Below are positions 8,894 to 17,813 of a stretch of DNA of 64,000 bases, piece after piece. A program made the position numbers and the translations under genes. Source of the stretch: Ktedonobacter racemifer DSM 44963 (GTDB lineage: Bacteria > Chloroflexota > Ktedonobacteria > Ktedonobacterales > Ktedonobacteraceae); the NCBI RefSeq assembly GCF_000178855.1, contig NZ_ADVG01000001.1:1860001-1924000 (forward strand), in the 5' to 3' direction. The notes beneath the pieces are model-generated. The model saw only the letters and a program-made list of their open reading frames with translations, had not been told where the DNA came from and made no database searches. The stretch's first letter is position 1. Each line of letters begins with the position of its first letter.

Positions 8894-8950
8894 CCAGAAA
8901 GAGACAGAGAGAAGGGCGGTGACCGCCCTTCTCTCTGTCTCTTTCTGGCT
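8892..8950. terminator. Bidirectional terminator between metG and a GNAT gene
   Basis: A perfect inverted repeat with 29-bp arms around a single central position. It overlaps the stop of metG on one side and the stop of the convergent acetyltransferase gene on the other, so it can end transcription in both directions. Confidence 0.85.
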
Positions 8951-9563
8951 ATGTAGCATTTGAGGCGAGACGCTTGCCCATCAGGATCGCGATCTCGTGC
9001 TCGGAGGAGCCAGGGGGATAGGAATGCTGCTGAATGCCCCAGATTTCCAGGCCATTGTGCAGGTAGAACTGGATGGCGGGATAGTCAATGTTTTGTGTCT
9101 CCAGCACCATTGCCCAGCAGTCGCGTTTTCGTGCCCAATCCGCCGCGCAACGCAGTAACAGCGAACCGACGCCGTAGCGCCGGTACTGTCGCCCGACGAT
9201 TACATCTTGAATACGCATCACGGCATACTGGGGATCGATACTGAGCAGGATCGCGCCAGCAATATGCCCCTCCGCTACGGCAACATAACCGCCTTCAATC
9301 GCTTGTAGTTGTTGCGCGACATCTTCCAGCGTCCGTCCCGCGAAGAAATCTTTGTAAATAGGAGGATCGACCTGGGTCTCCAGCAAGTCAAAGGCAAACG
9401 CCAGGCGACTCAGCTCTTCAGGCGCGGCCTGCGGGAGAAGGTGATCGCGCACATGCAACGTGTACACACGATCCGTTTCGAAATCATGCTCTAATTTATA
9501 GAGGTCCGGGGCGTCATTGACCTGCACAGCGCGCACTTCGATGTGGGGTGTCTCTTCGTCCAT
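8949..9563 (-). CDS. GNAT-family N-acetyltransferase
   Basis: Acetyl-CoA-dependent acyltransferase of about 204 aa. The acetyl-CoA-binding motif A is visible as IVGRQYRRYGVGSLLL, followed by a helix, AMVLETQN and a C-terminal segment AIQFYLHNGLEIWG that closes the GNAT fold. The N-terminal third (LYKLEHDFETDRVYTLHV) is less typical. The ATG at 9563 was preferred over an in-frame GTG four codons upstream. The acceptor substrate cannot be predicted. It is convergent with metG and shares its terminator. Confidence 0.85.
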   Translation of the reverse strand: MDEETPHIEVRAVQVNDAPDLYKLEHDFETDRVYTLHVRDHLLPQAAPEELSRLAFAFDLLETQVDPPIYKDFFAGRTLEDVAQQLQAIEGGYVAVAEGHIAGAILLSIDPQYAVMRIQDVIVGRQYRRYGVGSLLLRCAADWARKRDCWAMVLETQNIDYPAIQFYLHNGLEIWGIQQHSYPPGSSEHEIAILMGKRLASNAT

Positions 9564-9656
9564 GACAACAGCCACCAGAGTCTTTCTGGCCTAGAGGCCA
9601 TAGGCGGCGCCACCGCCCTTGAGCGATGACGCCACGTTCATTACATAGCAGCCTGC

Positions 9657-10691
9657 CTACTTTTTCTGCTTGTCGTTATCCTGGGCCTCGCCATCTAATT
9701 GAATGCCCGCGGCCATGGCTCCCATGCAGGCCGCTCCCACCACGCCGGAGAAGTCGCCGAGCTTGGCCTTATGGATAGGTGTACGACGCGCCGGTGTTGC
9801 CAGAGCCGCGGTACGCGCCCGATGCTCAGCCGTATCGAAGAGCAGGTCGATGGCTTCAATCACGCCGCCACCCAGAATAATGCTCTCGGGATTGTAGACG
9901 TTCATAATACTGCCCAGAGCAATACCGAGGTAGTTCGCCGCTTCCTCCACCACCTCAATTGTCAGTTCATCCTTCTGGCGAATGGCGTCGGCAAGGATAC
10001 CCGAGCGGATAATCGTCTCGCCCTGTTTCAGCTGGCGCTGTGCATCGCTCGCCAGAACTGATTGGCGACCATGATGGATTTCAGCCATAATGGCGCGGGT
10101 GATCGCTGTACGCGAGGCATAGGCCTCCAGACAGCCACGAGCACCGCAACCACAGATACGTCCACCAGCCTGAATCACCATGTGCCCAATCTCGCCAGCG
10201 GTCCCGGTGCTCCCCGTATAGAGATGCCCCTCCTGCACGATACCCGAGCCAATGCCTGTCCCAACAAAGACGCAGATAAAGTTGCTGTAACCACGACCGG
10301 AGCCATAGAGGAACTCACCACGCGCCGCCACCTCGACATCGTTGCCTACCGCGACTGGTACGTTGAATTGTTTCTGTAGAATTTGTCCCAGCTGCATATT
10401 GCGTACGCCCAGGTTAGGGGCATCGATGATCACTCCATTCTGGCGGTCAATCATGCCCGCGGCCCCCACCCCAATCGCCACCAGGTTATCACTCGCGTCC
10501 AGGTTTGCGCTCTGAATGGCAGCCGTGGCCAGCTCAATGGTCCGCTGGCTGACAAAATCGGCGCCACGCTCAGCACGTGTACGCTTACGCGCGGAGGCCA
10601 GGACCTCGCCCGTCTGTACATCCACGACAGCGGCAAGTGTTTTGGTTCCTCCCAGGTCAATACCGAGAGCATAGGTTTTTTGTTTTGGCAT
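9657..10691 (-). CDS. ROK-family sugar kinase (glucokinase-like)
   Basis: Cytoplasmic ATP-dependent sugar kinase of the ROK family. It has the phosphate-binding loop GIDLGGTKT, the sugar-binding GNDVEVAARGE region, GTGIGSG, and the zinc-binding signature CGCGARGCLEAYAS. There is no N-terminal HTH domain, so it is an enzyme rather than a NagC/XylR-type repressor. The ATG at 10691 has AAGGTG upstream. A GTG at 10703 would overlap the tsaD stop codon by 4 nt (GTGA) and is a real alternative. It is the last gene of the tsaE-tsaB-rimI-tsaD block. Glucose is the most likely substrate, by family. Confidence 0.88.
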   Translation of the reverse strand: MPKQKTYALGIDLGGTKTLAAVVDVQTGEVLASARKRTRAERGADFVSQRTIELATAAIQSANLDASDNLVAIGVGAAGMIDRQNGVIIDAPNLGVRNMQLGQILQKQFNVPVAVGNDVEVAARGEFLYGSGRGYSNFICVFVGTGIGSGIVQEGHLYTGSTGTAGEIGHMVIQAGGRICGCGARGCLEAYASRTAITRAIMAEIHHGRQSVLASDAQRQLKQGETIIRSGILADAIRQKDELTIEVVEEAANYLGIALGSIMNVYNPESIILGGGVIEAIDLLFDTAEHRARTAALATPARRTPIHKAKLGDFSGVVGAACMGAMAAGIQLDGEAQDNDKQKK

Positions 10692-10699
10692 TTTCCACG

Positions 10700-11866
10700 T
10701 CACCTTTGAACAAATGGCAAACTAAGACCTGGCTGCACATCAAGATCAAGCCCATGCCGCTCTCCCCGGCTCAGGTGGAAAAAGGCCGCGCTTGCAATCA
10801 TCGCAGCATTGTCTGTACAAAACTCAATCGGCGGGTAGCTCAGTCGCACATGGAGCGGCGTCAATTCGCGCTGTAGGCGCTCACGAAGGCTCGCGTTGGC
10901 GGCCACTCCACCTGCCAGCACCACTTGCTTAACATTGTACTCTTGAGCGGCCTGGCGCGTCTTGACAGCCAGTACATCCACAATGGCTTCTTGAAAGCTT
11001 GAGGCCAGCAGAGCCACATCGGGCGCTCCCGCCTGCGCGGCCTGCTCGCCCATACGAGCATAGCGGCTTCCCTGCTTGGCCTGGCCAGTGCTGCGTAGCT
11101 CAGGCGCGACCCCAGTTGCCCCCTCGGCCAGGTGCAGCATGGCGGTCTTCAAACCGCTAAAGCTGAAGTCATAGGTACCACGTAGCCAGGCCCGTGGCAA
11201 GAGATAGGCTTTACGAGCCTGCTTCAGTGATTTCTTCTGTTGGCGCAGTTCCTCTTCGACCCGCTGTGCCGCCTGCTGGATAGCTGGCCCTCCTGGATAC
11301 CCCAGGCCTAGAATACGCGCGACCTTGTCAAAGGCCTCGCCCGCCGCATCGTCACGCGTCTGACCCAGCAATTCATAGTGTCCATGTTCGCGTACCAGCA
11401 CGAGTTCGCTGTGAGCGCCAGAAACCACCAGGCAGATCAAGGGAAACTCTGGATCGCCCTCGTTGATGGCCCCAACTCCTGCCTGCGGTTGCTCACCCTG
11501 GCGCAACCAGTTCGCGTAAATATGCGCCTCCAGGTGGTTCACCCCCACAAAGGGTTTAGTACGTGCCAGGGCCAGTGATTTCCCTACGGTCAGGCCTACC
11601 AGCAGCGAGCCTGCCAGTCCCGGCCCATAGGTAGCCGCAATCGCGTCCACATCATCCCAGCCACAGTGTGCCTGCTCTAACGCAGCCTCCAGTACGGGGA
11701 TAATGGCCGTGAGTTGCTGACGCGAGGCAACTTCCGGCACGACTCCCCCATAGCGATTATGCACCTCAATCTGTGAGGCCACGATATTTGAGAGCAGATA
11801 GCGCCCATCTTGAACAATTGCAGCCCCTGTCTCATCACAGGAGCTTTCGATACCCAGTACAAGCAT
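10700..11866 (-). CDS. tsaD: tRNA N6-adenosine threonylcarbamoyltransferase
   Basis: Catalytic subunit that transfers threonylcarbamoyl to A37 of tRNAs reading ANN codons, working with TsaB and TsaE. The ATP/metal site begins [15 protein letters not shown], and the iron-ligand motif HLEAH is present, followed by [10 protein letters not shown] and the C-terminal [15 protein letters not shown]. Length is 388 aa, with a modest insertion around residue 125 ([12 protein letters not shown]). tsaB and tsaE lie upstream on the same strand with rimI between, the common bacterial arrangement. Confidence 0.96.
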   Translation of the reverse strand: MLVLGIESSCDETGAAIVQDGRYLLSNIVASQIEVHNRYGGVVPEVASRQQLTAIIPVLEAALEQAHCGWDDVDAIAATYGPGLAGSLLVGLTVGKSLALARTKPFVGVNHLEAHIYANWLRQGEQPQAGVGAINEGDPEFPLICLVVSGAHSELVLVREHGHYELLGQTRDDAAGEAFDKVARILGLGYPGGPAIQQAAQRVEEELRQQKKSLKQARKAYLLPRAWLRGTYDFSFSGLKTAMLHLAEGATGVAPELRSTGQAKQGSRYARMGEQAAQAGAPDVALLASSFQEAIVDVLAVKTRQAAQEYNVKQVVLAGGVAANASLRERLQRELTPLHVRLSYPPIEFCTDNAAMIASAAFFHLSRGERHGLDLDVQPGLSLPFVQR

Positions 11867-11892
11867 AGATACAGTCCTAATAAATGAAATAA

Positions 11893-11940
11893 CCCGATGT
11901 GCAATGTGTTGGCGTGACGTCTCGCACCTGCGGTGTTCGT
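11893..11940. repeat. Short structured repeat, family 2, copy 2
   Basis: Aligns with 5414-5461: GATGTGCAA, then GCGT, then a hairpin GCACC-TGC-GGTGT in which the stem pairs have changed together relative to copy 1. A large inverted repeat follows, as in copy 1. Located upstream of tsaD. Confidence 0.5.
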
Positions 11941-11943
11941 CAG

Positions 11944-12007
11944 TGGAGGTGTTTGTGTGGTATCTCCTGGCAACCTTCAGCTGCCAGGAGATACCACAAC
12001 ACCTCCA
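11944..12007. terminator. Large inverted repeat between rimI and tsaD
   Basis: Arms of about 27 bp (TGGAGGTGTT...CTCCTGGCA and its complement) with a 9-nt loop lie in the 147-bp gap between rimI and tsaD. There is no T-run on the minus strand, so it may be a processing or stability element rather than a true terminator within this gene block. Confidence 0.6.
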
Positions 12008-12013
12008 CGAATA

Positions 12014-12658
12014 CTATTGCATCTCTAGCTTATGATACAAATCTGCTTTTAAGGCCAGGAACTGCTGACGATAGGCGTCTGAATGAATCTCATCTGTCCA
12101 CATGATAAGTGCATCTTCTTGATTATCACTGTAATAGCGATGGCGTACGCCTGCTTCTCGGAAGCCATATTTACGATAGAGGTTCTGCGCGGAATAATTT
12201 GAGACACGAACCTCAAGGGTCACCCACTTCGCACCAATCTCGTAGGCGATATCGATCAGGCTCGCCAGCAGCAGTTCGCCCAGGCCCCGGCGGCGAAAAT
12301 CGGGATGCATAGCGATGGTTGTCACATGTGCTTCATCAACCATGAGCCAGAGACCCGCGAAGCCCAGGATGGACGCCAACTCTGGCACTGGCATAGATAT
12401 CGCCGGGCGATTGGGCAACAATGAGAGCGGGAAGAGGCGATTCCGGCGTGGTTTCTCCTGATCCGCGGCTACAACCGTTGTTGTAGGCTCTCCATCTAGT
12501 AATTGTTTGTCACGCAACACAATATAATGCGCCCAACGATTGTCCTGAAGCTCTTTGCGATAGGCACTTGGTGGCCAGGTCGATGGATAAGCCAGGCGCT
12601 CTATTTCAATGACGCGCGGCACGTCTGCCATCGTCATTCGGTCAATGACGTAACGCAC
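12014..12658 (-). CDS. rimI: Ribosomal-protein-alanine N-acetyltransferase (RimI-like)
   Basis: GNAT-family enzyme that acetylates the N-terminal alanine of a ribosomal protein (S18 in E. coli). It starts YVIDRMTMADVPRVIEIERLAYPSTWP, the RimI-type beginning, and carries motif A as FRRRGLGELLL and the closing motif SAQNLYRKYGFREAGVRHRYY (split: NLYRKYGF and GVRHRYY). There is an insertion of about 50 residues between the second strand and WLMVDEAHVTTIAMHP, making it 214 aa instead of about 150. The start is GTG with GGGAG upstream. Position between tsaB and tsaD supports the name. Confidence 0.88.
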   Translation of the reverse strand: MRYVIDRMTMADVPRVIEIERLAYPSTWPPSAYRKELQDNRWAHYIVLRDKQLLDGEPTTTVVAADQEKPRRNRLFPLSLLPNRPAISMPVPELASILGFAGLWLMVDEAHVTTIAMHPDFRRRGLGELLLASLIDIAYEIGAKWVTLEVRVSNYSAQNLYRKYGFREAGVRHRYYSDNQEDALIMWTDEIHSDAYRQQFLALKADLYHKLEMQ

Positions 12659-12684
12659 CCTTCTCCCTTTCTGTTCTCGCTACT

Positions 12685-12751
12685 ACTTCTCCGAAACCCT
12701 GAGCGCGAAGCGCTAGTCACAAGAGTGACGTTGGGTTTCGGAATAAGAAGT
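12685..12751. repeat. Structured intergenic repeat, copy 2
   Basis: Second copy of the element at 713-779, with outer arms ACTTCTCCGAAACCC and its complement. The inner hairpin is GTCAC/GTGAC where copy 1 has GTCGC/GCGAC, a compensatory change. It lies between rimI and tsaB, and its end touches the tsaB stop codon. Confidence 0.75.
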
Positions 12752-13554
12752 CAGCCAGCTTGTGTGGCTTCACTCTCCGGTGGCGTCACGCCTGCGAGCA
12801 ACGGTTGTTTGCGTGTGCTCTTCGTGATAGATGGACGCCGCAAATACAATGGTTCAAGCGTGAATGGATCGTCGCTCTGGCCCATGCGTAAACGCTGTAG
12901 CCCCAGCATAGCCAGTGTAGAGGCCCGGCGCGCTGACTCATGCGCTGTGGCGAAACGCCCCTGCGATCCCAGCAACGCCTGAAGCGCGACACGTGATGGC
13001 TGTTTCAGTTCGCCACAGAAGAGCCATGGTGGCGTCTCTGCGGTGGCCTCTGCCCCACCTGGCAAGCTCTCGCGCAGGTGTGCTACCAGAGCAGCAGGCT
13101 CCAACACGAGGTAATCGCCCTCACGCTCCAGGCGCCTCTGCACCTCGCCCTCGGGCGTAAGATCCTCCTGAGGGCGATAGCACGCGGCATACAATTCACC
13201 GCGCCCAGCCTCTAGAACGGCACAGAGAGGCCCTTGCCAGGCAGATTGCTGCGCGGCGACACTATCAAGGGTGGGAATGGCCAACAGGGGCTTTTGCAGA
13301 GAAAAAGCCAGCGCCTTCGCTGTCGAGACAGCAACGCGTACGCCATTAAAAGAACCCGGTCCGGCTGCGACGATCAGCGCATCGACCTGTGCCAACGTGG
13401 ACTGACAATCTGCAAGCAAGCGCTGCATATTTTCCAGTAGTTCCACGCTGTGATTAGTGCCAGCGTTCCAGGTATATTCTCCAAGCAGCGCTTCTTCTGT
13501 ACAAAGGGCGATGCTAGATTGTCGTGTAGAAGTATCAAAAGCCAGTAGAAGCAT
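12751..13554 (-). CDS. tsaB: tRNA t6A biosynthesis protein TsaB
   Basis: Inactive paralogue of TsaD that scaffolds the threonylcarbamoyl-transfer complex. It begins MLLLAFDTSTRQSSIALC and has the family motif GPGSFNGVRVAVSTAKAL (usually GPGSFTGLRIG), then AVLEAGRGELYAACY. Length is 267 aa, with a longer C-terminal part than E. coli TsaB. The start was placed at MLLLAFD because the open frame upstream lies inside tsaE and has no family features. It overlaps the tsaE 3' end by 20 nt, implying translational coupling. Confidence 0.92.
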   Translation of the reverse strand: MLLLAFDTSTRQSSIALCTEEALLGEYTWNAGTNHSVELLENMQRLLADCQSTLAQVDALIVAAGPGSFNGVRVAVSTAKALAFSLQKPLLAIPTLDSVAAQQSAWQGPLCAVLEAGRGELYAACYRPQEDLTPEGEVQRRLEREGDYLVLEPAALVAHLRESLPGGAEATAETPPWLFCGELKQPSRVALQALLGSQGRFATAHESARRASTLAMLGLQRLRMGQSDDPFTLEPLYLRRPSITKSTRKQPLLAGVTPPESEATQAG

Positions 13555-14098
13555 AAATTTGTTTCTGTAAATGTCGCAATAGCTCGCAATAGACTGTTCC
13601 AGTTGCGATGAACCGCAGGCGACGCTCCGTTTCATTGATAACCGATAGGTGGATTGCAAGGCGCTCTGGTAACCAGGAGATATCGGCATTCTCAGCCCAT
13701 TCAATAACACAAACGCCCGAGCCTGAAAAATAGTCTTCAAAGCCCAGGTCGAGTATCTCATCGGGGTCTTCCAGCCGGTACAGATCAAAGTGATAGAGGG
13801 CCGGTCCTCTCTGCGAGGAAGCCGTAGACCACGAGCCACCAATCCGCTCAGACTGCGCACGTGGCTGTCCCGGATACTCTTTCAAAATCGTAAATGTGGG
13901 GCTACTAATAGTAGTGGTAATCCCCAGCCCCTTCGCCAGCCCCTGCGTAAAGGTCGTTTTCCCGGCACCTAGCTGCCCCTCAAACAAGAGCAGCTCCCCA
14001 CCTCGCAATAAGGTACCCAGGGTACGACCAATCTGCTGCGTCTGCTGCGCGCTCCGGCTGACAAGTTCGAGTGTCTCTCTTGGCAAATGTTCAGTCAC
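13535..14098 (-). CDS. tsaE: tRNA t6A biosynthesis ATPase TsaE
   Basis: Small P-loop ATPase that resets the TsaB-TsaD complex. Walker A is GQLGAGKTTFTQGLAKGLG, followed by the switch ISSPTFTILKEY, the HFDLYRLEDPDE motif and a Walker B-like VCVIEWAENA. The GTG at 14098 gives 187 aa, near family length, and has GAAGG upstream. The frame stays open to an ATG at 14221, which would add about 40 residues without family similarity and lacks a ribosome site. An insertion around residue 85 (PRAQSERIGG) is unusual. First gene of the t6A block. Confidence 0.9.
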   Translation of the reverse strand: MTEHLPRETLELVSRSAQQTQQIGRTLGTLLRGGELLLFEGQLGAGKTTFTQGLAKGLGITTTISSPTFTILKEYPGQPRAQSERIGGSWSTASSQRGPALYHFDLYRLEDPDEILDLGFEDYFSGSGVCVIEWAENADISWLPERLAIHLSVINETERRLRFIATGTVYCELLRHLQKQIYASTGF

Positions 14099-14346
14099 AA
14101 CCAGACAACCTTCACCACAACGCAACGCCCCCAGCAACGAACAGAGGCGCTGCTCTTCTATCTCGTGGAAAATTTCATTTGACCATTGCCAGCTACGTGC
14201 CAGAAAATACGTTCCTCGCATGCATAGGGCAGAATGGTGAACTTATTATAGCATACCTTCGTGACGACTATGCGACCTCACCAGCCAGCAACTGCTCACG
14301 CGTTAATGATGCAATGCAGCAATCGATGGACAAGTAAGCGCCACAC

Positions 14347-14880
14347 TTAGCGTAGTTTGGCCCCACAGGCGCGGCAATAGAGCGCATTGGGACGCACGAC
14401 GCTCTTACAATTGGGACAAATCGTTTGCCCCTGCGCCGTCGGAGTATTGCCGGTCACTGGCTGATAGTTTGGCGCAACACTTGAAGCTGGGGGAGGCGTG
14501 CCAGGCTGTGGATTGGTGTTTGGATTCCCCTGGTTTGGAGAGGGGGGAGTGTAGTTGGTGGTCTGACCCGGGGCATACTGATCGGCCGGGTAGAGCTCTC
14601 TTTTTACCTCATCTAACTGCTCTTCGCGCCGCTTCACATCATGATCAAGCTCGATAATGCTCGCGCAGAGACGCGAGAGCTGGGAATCCGTCAAAGCCCC
14701 CTGCTGATACAAGTTCATGGCTGTAACGGTCAGGTCGTTCAAAAGCTGCTGGCGCTGCTCCAGCAGTTTATCAATCTCGCCTTGCTTGCCACGGACACGC
14801 ATTTGTTTCTGCGCTTCCCAACCTGTGCGACTGACAGCGGTATTCAAGAAATTTTTTGCCGATTCAATAAAGTCACTCAT
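14347..14880 (-). CDS. Zinc-ribbon protein with coiled-coil N terminus
   Basis: 177-aa protein of unknown role. The N-terminal 100 residues are charged and helical (KQGEIDKLLEQRQQLLNDL, then KRREEQLDEVKRELY), probably a coiled coil. A low-complexity Pro/Asn/Gln linker follows, then a C-terminal zinc ribbon CPNCKSVVRPNALYCRACG with two CxxC pairs. No transmembrane segment is seen. The start at 14880 has GGAGG at good spacing. Similar zinc-ribbon proteins are common in Chloroflexota; the function is not known. Confidence 0.75.
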   Translation of the reverse strand: MSDFIESAKNFLNTAVSRTGWEAQKQMRVRGKQGEIDKLLEQRQQLLNDLTVTAMNLYQQGALTDSQLSRLCASIIELDHDVKRREEQLDEVKRELYPADQYAPGQTTNYTPPSPNQGNPNTNPQPGTPPPASSVAPNYQPVTGNTPTAQGQTICPNCKSVVRPNALYCRACGAKLR

Positions 14881-14973
14881 CTCTGCCTCCAAAATCTGTG
14901 TCAGGTGTTCTTTTGGCCTGCACAACTGCTACATTGTATAGTATTTTCTTGATATCTGTCTATTTTTGCACGC

Positions 14974-15354
14974 CTACTCTTCTATTACCGCGTGCTGATA
15001 GAGCCGAATCTCTCTGGACGCCCCCCGCTCATTCAGATCAATCGCGACGACGTCTATGCGCCATGAACGCTCAGTAAGCCCGTGATGAGCCAGGTAGTAT
15101 TGCGCGACCTGAATGAGTTTGTGCTGTTTGCGCTTATGCACAGCCTCTTCTGGCAAGCCATAGCTCCGTCCCCGGCGCGCCTTAACCTCTACAAATACGA
15201 GGTCTTCCCCCTCTTCCGCGATAATATCAATCTCGCCAAAGACACAACGAAAATTGCGTGCCACTATACGATAGCCACATTCCTGTAACCTGGCTACGGC
15301 CAGGTCTTCACCAAGCATACCCAGACTTCGCTGCACACTCTTTTTCTCTGGCAC
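14974..15354 (-). CDS. yraN: YraN family (UPF0102) endonuclease-like protein
   Basis: Small Holliday-junction-resolvase-fold protein. It shows LGEDLAVARLQECGYRIVARNFR, then the PD-(D/E)xK core GEIDIIAEEGEDLVFVEVKAR with Glu, Asp and Lys present, and the C-terminal WRIDVVAID. GTG at 15354 was chosen because GGAGG lies just upstream; a TTG four codons earlier is possible. Length about 126 aa, normal for the family. Cellular role is unproven; genes of this type often sit near rnhB or other housekeeping genes. Confidence 0.88.
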   Translation of the reverse strand: MPEKKSVQRSLGMLGEDLAVARLQECGYRIVARNFRCVFGEIDIIAEEGEDLVFVEVKARRGRSYGLPEEAVHKRKQHKLIQVAQYYLAHHGLTERSWRIDVVAIDLNERGASREIRLYQHAVIEE

Positions 15355-15420
15355 AACTCCTCCCAATCCTCTTTATGGCTCTACAAAGCTAGTACGAAGC
15401 ACCAAGTGAAATGTTGTGTC

Positions 15421-15460
15421 GGGTTTATGGTGGCGTGCTGGTTGACGCCACCATAAACCC
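15421..15460. terminator. Inverted repeat between yraN and a hydrolase gene
   Basis: Perfect 15-bp arms (GGGTTTATGGTGGCG and its complement) separated by 10 nt. It lies in the divergent gap upstream of both genes, so it may be a regulatory dyad or a REP-like element rather than a terminator. Confidence 0.6.
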
Positions 15461-15521
15461 ACTCTCATAGGATATGATAGAGATATTAGGACGTCTATTA
15501 AGGCAAGGAGGACTCACCCAC

Positions 15522-16262
15522 ATGCAGACAGTACCCAGGCCCCTGGTTTTCATCCATGGCTCAGGCGATAACGCCCAGATATGGGATACGCTACTGCCCT
15601 ATTTTCAGCAGCAGGGGCAACACCCCGCCTACGCGCTCGATCTCCCCGGGCATGGCAAGCGGACAGATACACTGACCGCGACGGCAAGCGTTGCCGACTA
15701 CGCCAGGGAGGTCGCCCATATCCTGAGCAATGAGCGACATCTCTCCTCGGCGATTATCATTGGGCACTCCCTGGGTGGGGCCATCGCGCTCACGCTTGCG
15801 TTAGAGTATCCACAGATGCTCTCAGGGCTGGTCTTGATCGGCAGTGGAGCGCGCCTACGCGTCCATCCTACCTTGTTAGAGGAGGCCCAACACCAGCCAG
15901 ACAGGGCCGCAGAGCGACTAACGGCGCTGGCCCTGGCACCCAGCAGTAGCGCCAGTATGGTCCCTCGCCTTTTACAACAGAAAGGCGCCAATGATATGCA
16001 GATGCTCTACCGCGACCTGGTCGCCTGCAATAGCTTTGATGTCATGGAACACATCCCCGAGATCACGCTGCCAACCTGCCTACTCTGCGGCGAGGATGAT
16101 CAGCTCACGCCTCCTAAGTATAGTCGTTATCTCCAGCAGCAACTTGCGCACGCATCTTTGCAGGTTCTGCCCGCCGCAGGACACTACGTCATGTGTGAGC
16201 AACCGGAGGCAACCTACCAGGTGCTCTCATTGTGGCTACAAGAAATCGAAGGTACTGCCTAG
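15522..16262 (+). CDS. Alpha/beta hydrolase
   Basis: Serine hydrolase of 246 aa. It has LVFIHGSGDNAQIWD with the oxyanion-hole HG, the nucleophile elbow GHSLGG, an acid residue in GEDDQLTPP and the catalytic His in PAAGHYVMCEQPE. The full triad is present. The ATG at 15522 was chosen because AAGGAGGA lies about 10 nt upstream; the open frame extends 16 codons further without family features. Possible substrates are esters or lactones and cannot be specified. Confidence 0.88.
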   Translation: MQTVPRPLVFIHGSGDNAQIWDTLLPYFQQQGQHPAYALDLPGHGKRTDTLTATASVADYAREVAHILSNERHLSSAIIIGHSLGGAIALTLALEYPQMLSGLVLIGSGARLRVHPTLLEEAQHQPDRAAERLTALALAPSSSASMVPRLLQQKGANDMQMLYRDLVACNSFDVMEHIPEITLPTCLLCGEDDQLTPPKYSRYLQQQLAHASLQVLPAAGHYVMCEQPEATYQVLSLWLQEIEGTA

Positions 16263-16435
16263 CTACGCGCTGTCTCCCAAGGGAGATACGCTAGCTCATC
16301 TCACCCCCTCGACGCTCTACGGCTGTTCGTGTTACAATAATCGAGCAGCACTTAAAACACGAGCGTGACCATATGCTTGAGGCATATTTACAACAATGTC
16401 ACTCGTATAATAAGATCAAATTAGGGAGCAACGAT

Positions 16436-17197
16436 ATGTCAGGTCATTCTAAATGGGCGCAGATTCGCCGCTCAAAAGGCGTCAACGATGCACGCCGTGG
16501 TCAACTCTTCACCCGCCTGGGACGCGAAATCGTTGTTGCCGTACGTGAGGGTGGAAGCGGTGATACAGCAGCAAACTTCCGCCTGCGCATGGCAGTTCAG
16601 CGTGCTCGCGACGCCAATATGCCACTCGATAATATTGAGCGCACGATTAAGCGCGCGCTGGGTGGCGCCGAGGGACCCAGCCTGGAAGAGATCACCTACG
16701 AAGGGTATGGTCCTGGCGGCACCGCCATCCTGGTTCAGACCATGACCGAAAATCGCAACCGCACCGTTGCCGAGGTCCGTAACGCCTTTAACCGTAACGC
16801 CGGCAACATGGGTGAAAATGGGTGCGTTGACTGGCTCTTTGAGCTCAAAGGCATTATTGAGATTGAGCTGGCGGGCAAAGACCCCGATGAACTCTCGCTC
16901 GAAGCGCTCGACCTGGGCGCCGATGATGTAGAGCCGGTCGCGGCCGATAGTGAGACACTCACCATCTATACCGACCCCTCTGAGTTGGAGAGCATGCGGA
17001 AGGCGCTGGAGGAGAAGGGCTACACCATCGTCAAGGCCGAGACCTCGATGGTGCCGAAGACCAAGGCCGAGATCACAGACGAGAAACAGGCTCACCAGTT
17101 AATGCGCCTGATTGATAAGCTCGAGGACCTGGACGATGTCCAGGGTGTCCATACGAACGCTGACTTCCCTGAGGAGTTCGCGGCCTCGTATCAGTAG
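16436..17197 (+). CDS. yebC: YebC/PmpR family regulator
   Basis: YebC/TACO1 family protein of 253 aa, known as a DNA-binding regulator in some bacteria and as a factor that relieves ribosome stalling on proline stretches in others. It begins MSGHSKWAQIRRSK, the invariant family N terminus, and contains DNIERTIKRALGG, YEGYGPGGTA, NRTVAEVRNAFN and the C-terminal DLDDVQGVHTNADFP. GGGAG precedes the ATG by 9 nt. It precedes ruvC by 29 nt, a very common bacterial order. Confidence 0.96.
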   Translation: MSGHSKWAQIRRSKGVNDARRGQLFTRLGREIVVAVREGGSGDTAANFRLRMAVQRARDANMPLDNIERTIKRALGGAEGPSLEEITYEGYGPGGTAILVQTMTENRNRTVAEVRNAFNRNAGNMGENGCVDWLFELKGIIEIELAGKDPDELSLEALDLGADDVEPVAADSETLTIYTDPSELESMRKALEEKGYTIVKAETSMVPKTKAEITDEKQAHQLMRLIDKLEDLDDVQGVHTNADFPEEFAASYQ

Positions 17198-17226
17198 GCG
17201 CACAAAAAGAAAAAGGAAGCAGCCTC

Positions 17227-17775
17227 ATGGATACCGTACGCGATCAAGCATCAGCAATTCGTCCGCGCATCGCGCTGGGTATCGACCCGGGCACCGCCAT
17301 TGTAGGGTATGCGGTAGTGATGGCTCAGGGAAGTAACTTGAGCTTACTGGCCTGTGATGTCATCACTACCCCGGCCAAAACACCGCTCGCACAGCGCCTT
17401 CAGACGATCTATGCCGAACTCAGCAACATTATTGCCACCTTTAAGCCTCAGGAAGCCGCCATTGAAGAGCTCTTCTTCGCCAAAAATGCCCGGACCGCGA
17501 TGACGGTAGGGCATGCACGCGGCGTCGCCATGCTGGCTCTGGCGAATGGTGGGCTCACTGTCGCTGAATATAAGCCCAAACAAGTCAAACAGGCTGTTAC
17601 CGGCTATGGGGACGCCAACAAGGACCAGGTAGGCGAAATGGTGCGCATTTTACTCAAGCTGACCGCAGTTCCCAAGCCCGATGACGCCGCTGACGCCGCC
17701 GCCATCGCTATTTGCCATCTGCATACCCTGCCCCTGGCCAGAAACTTTGCGAGCTACACGAGCTACCAGCGCTAG
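17227..17775 (+). CDS. ruvC: Holliday junction endodeoxyribonuclease RuvC
   Basis: Resolvase that cuts Holliday junctions as a dimer after RuvAB branch migration. The RNase H fold acidic residues are visible: Asp in LGIDPGTAIVGYAV, Glu in AAIEELFFAKN, and the C-terminal Asp pair in PDDAADAAAIAICH. The helix VGHARGVAMLALA is typical. The 182 aa length is normal. It lies in a yebC-ruvC-ruvA operon. A ruvB gene does not follow and must lie elsewhere. Confidence 0.95.
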   Translation: MDTVRDQASAIRPRIALGIDPGTAIVGYAVVMAQGSNLSLLACDVITTPAKTPLAQRLQTIYAELSNIIATFKPQEAAIEELFFAKNARTAMTVGHARGVAMLALANGGLTVAEYKPKQVKQAVTGYGDANKDQVGEMVRILLKLTAVPKPDDAADAAAIAICHLHTLPLARNFASYTSYQR

Positions 17776-17813
17776 TAACCGCTTTCTAGCTTGTGAGACG
17801 GAATAGTAAAATA

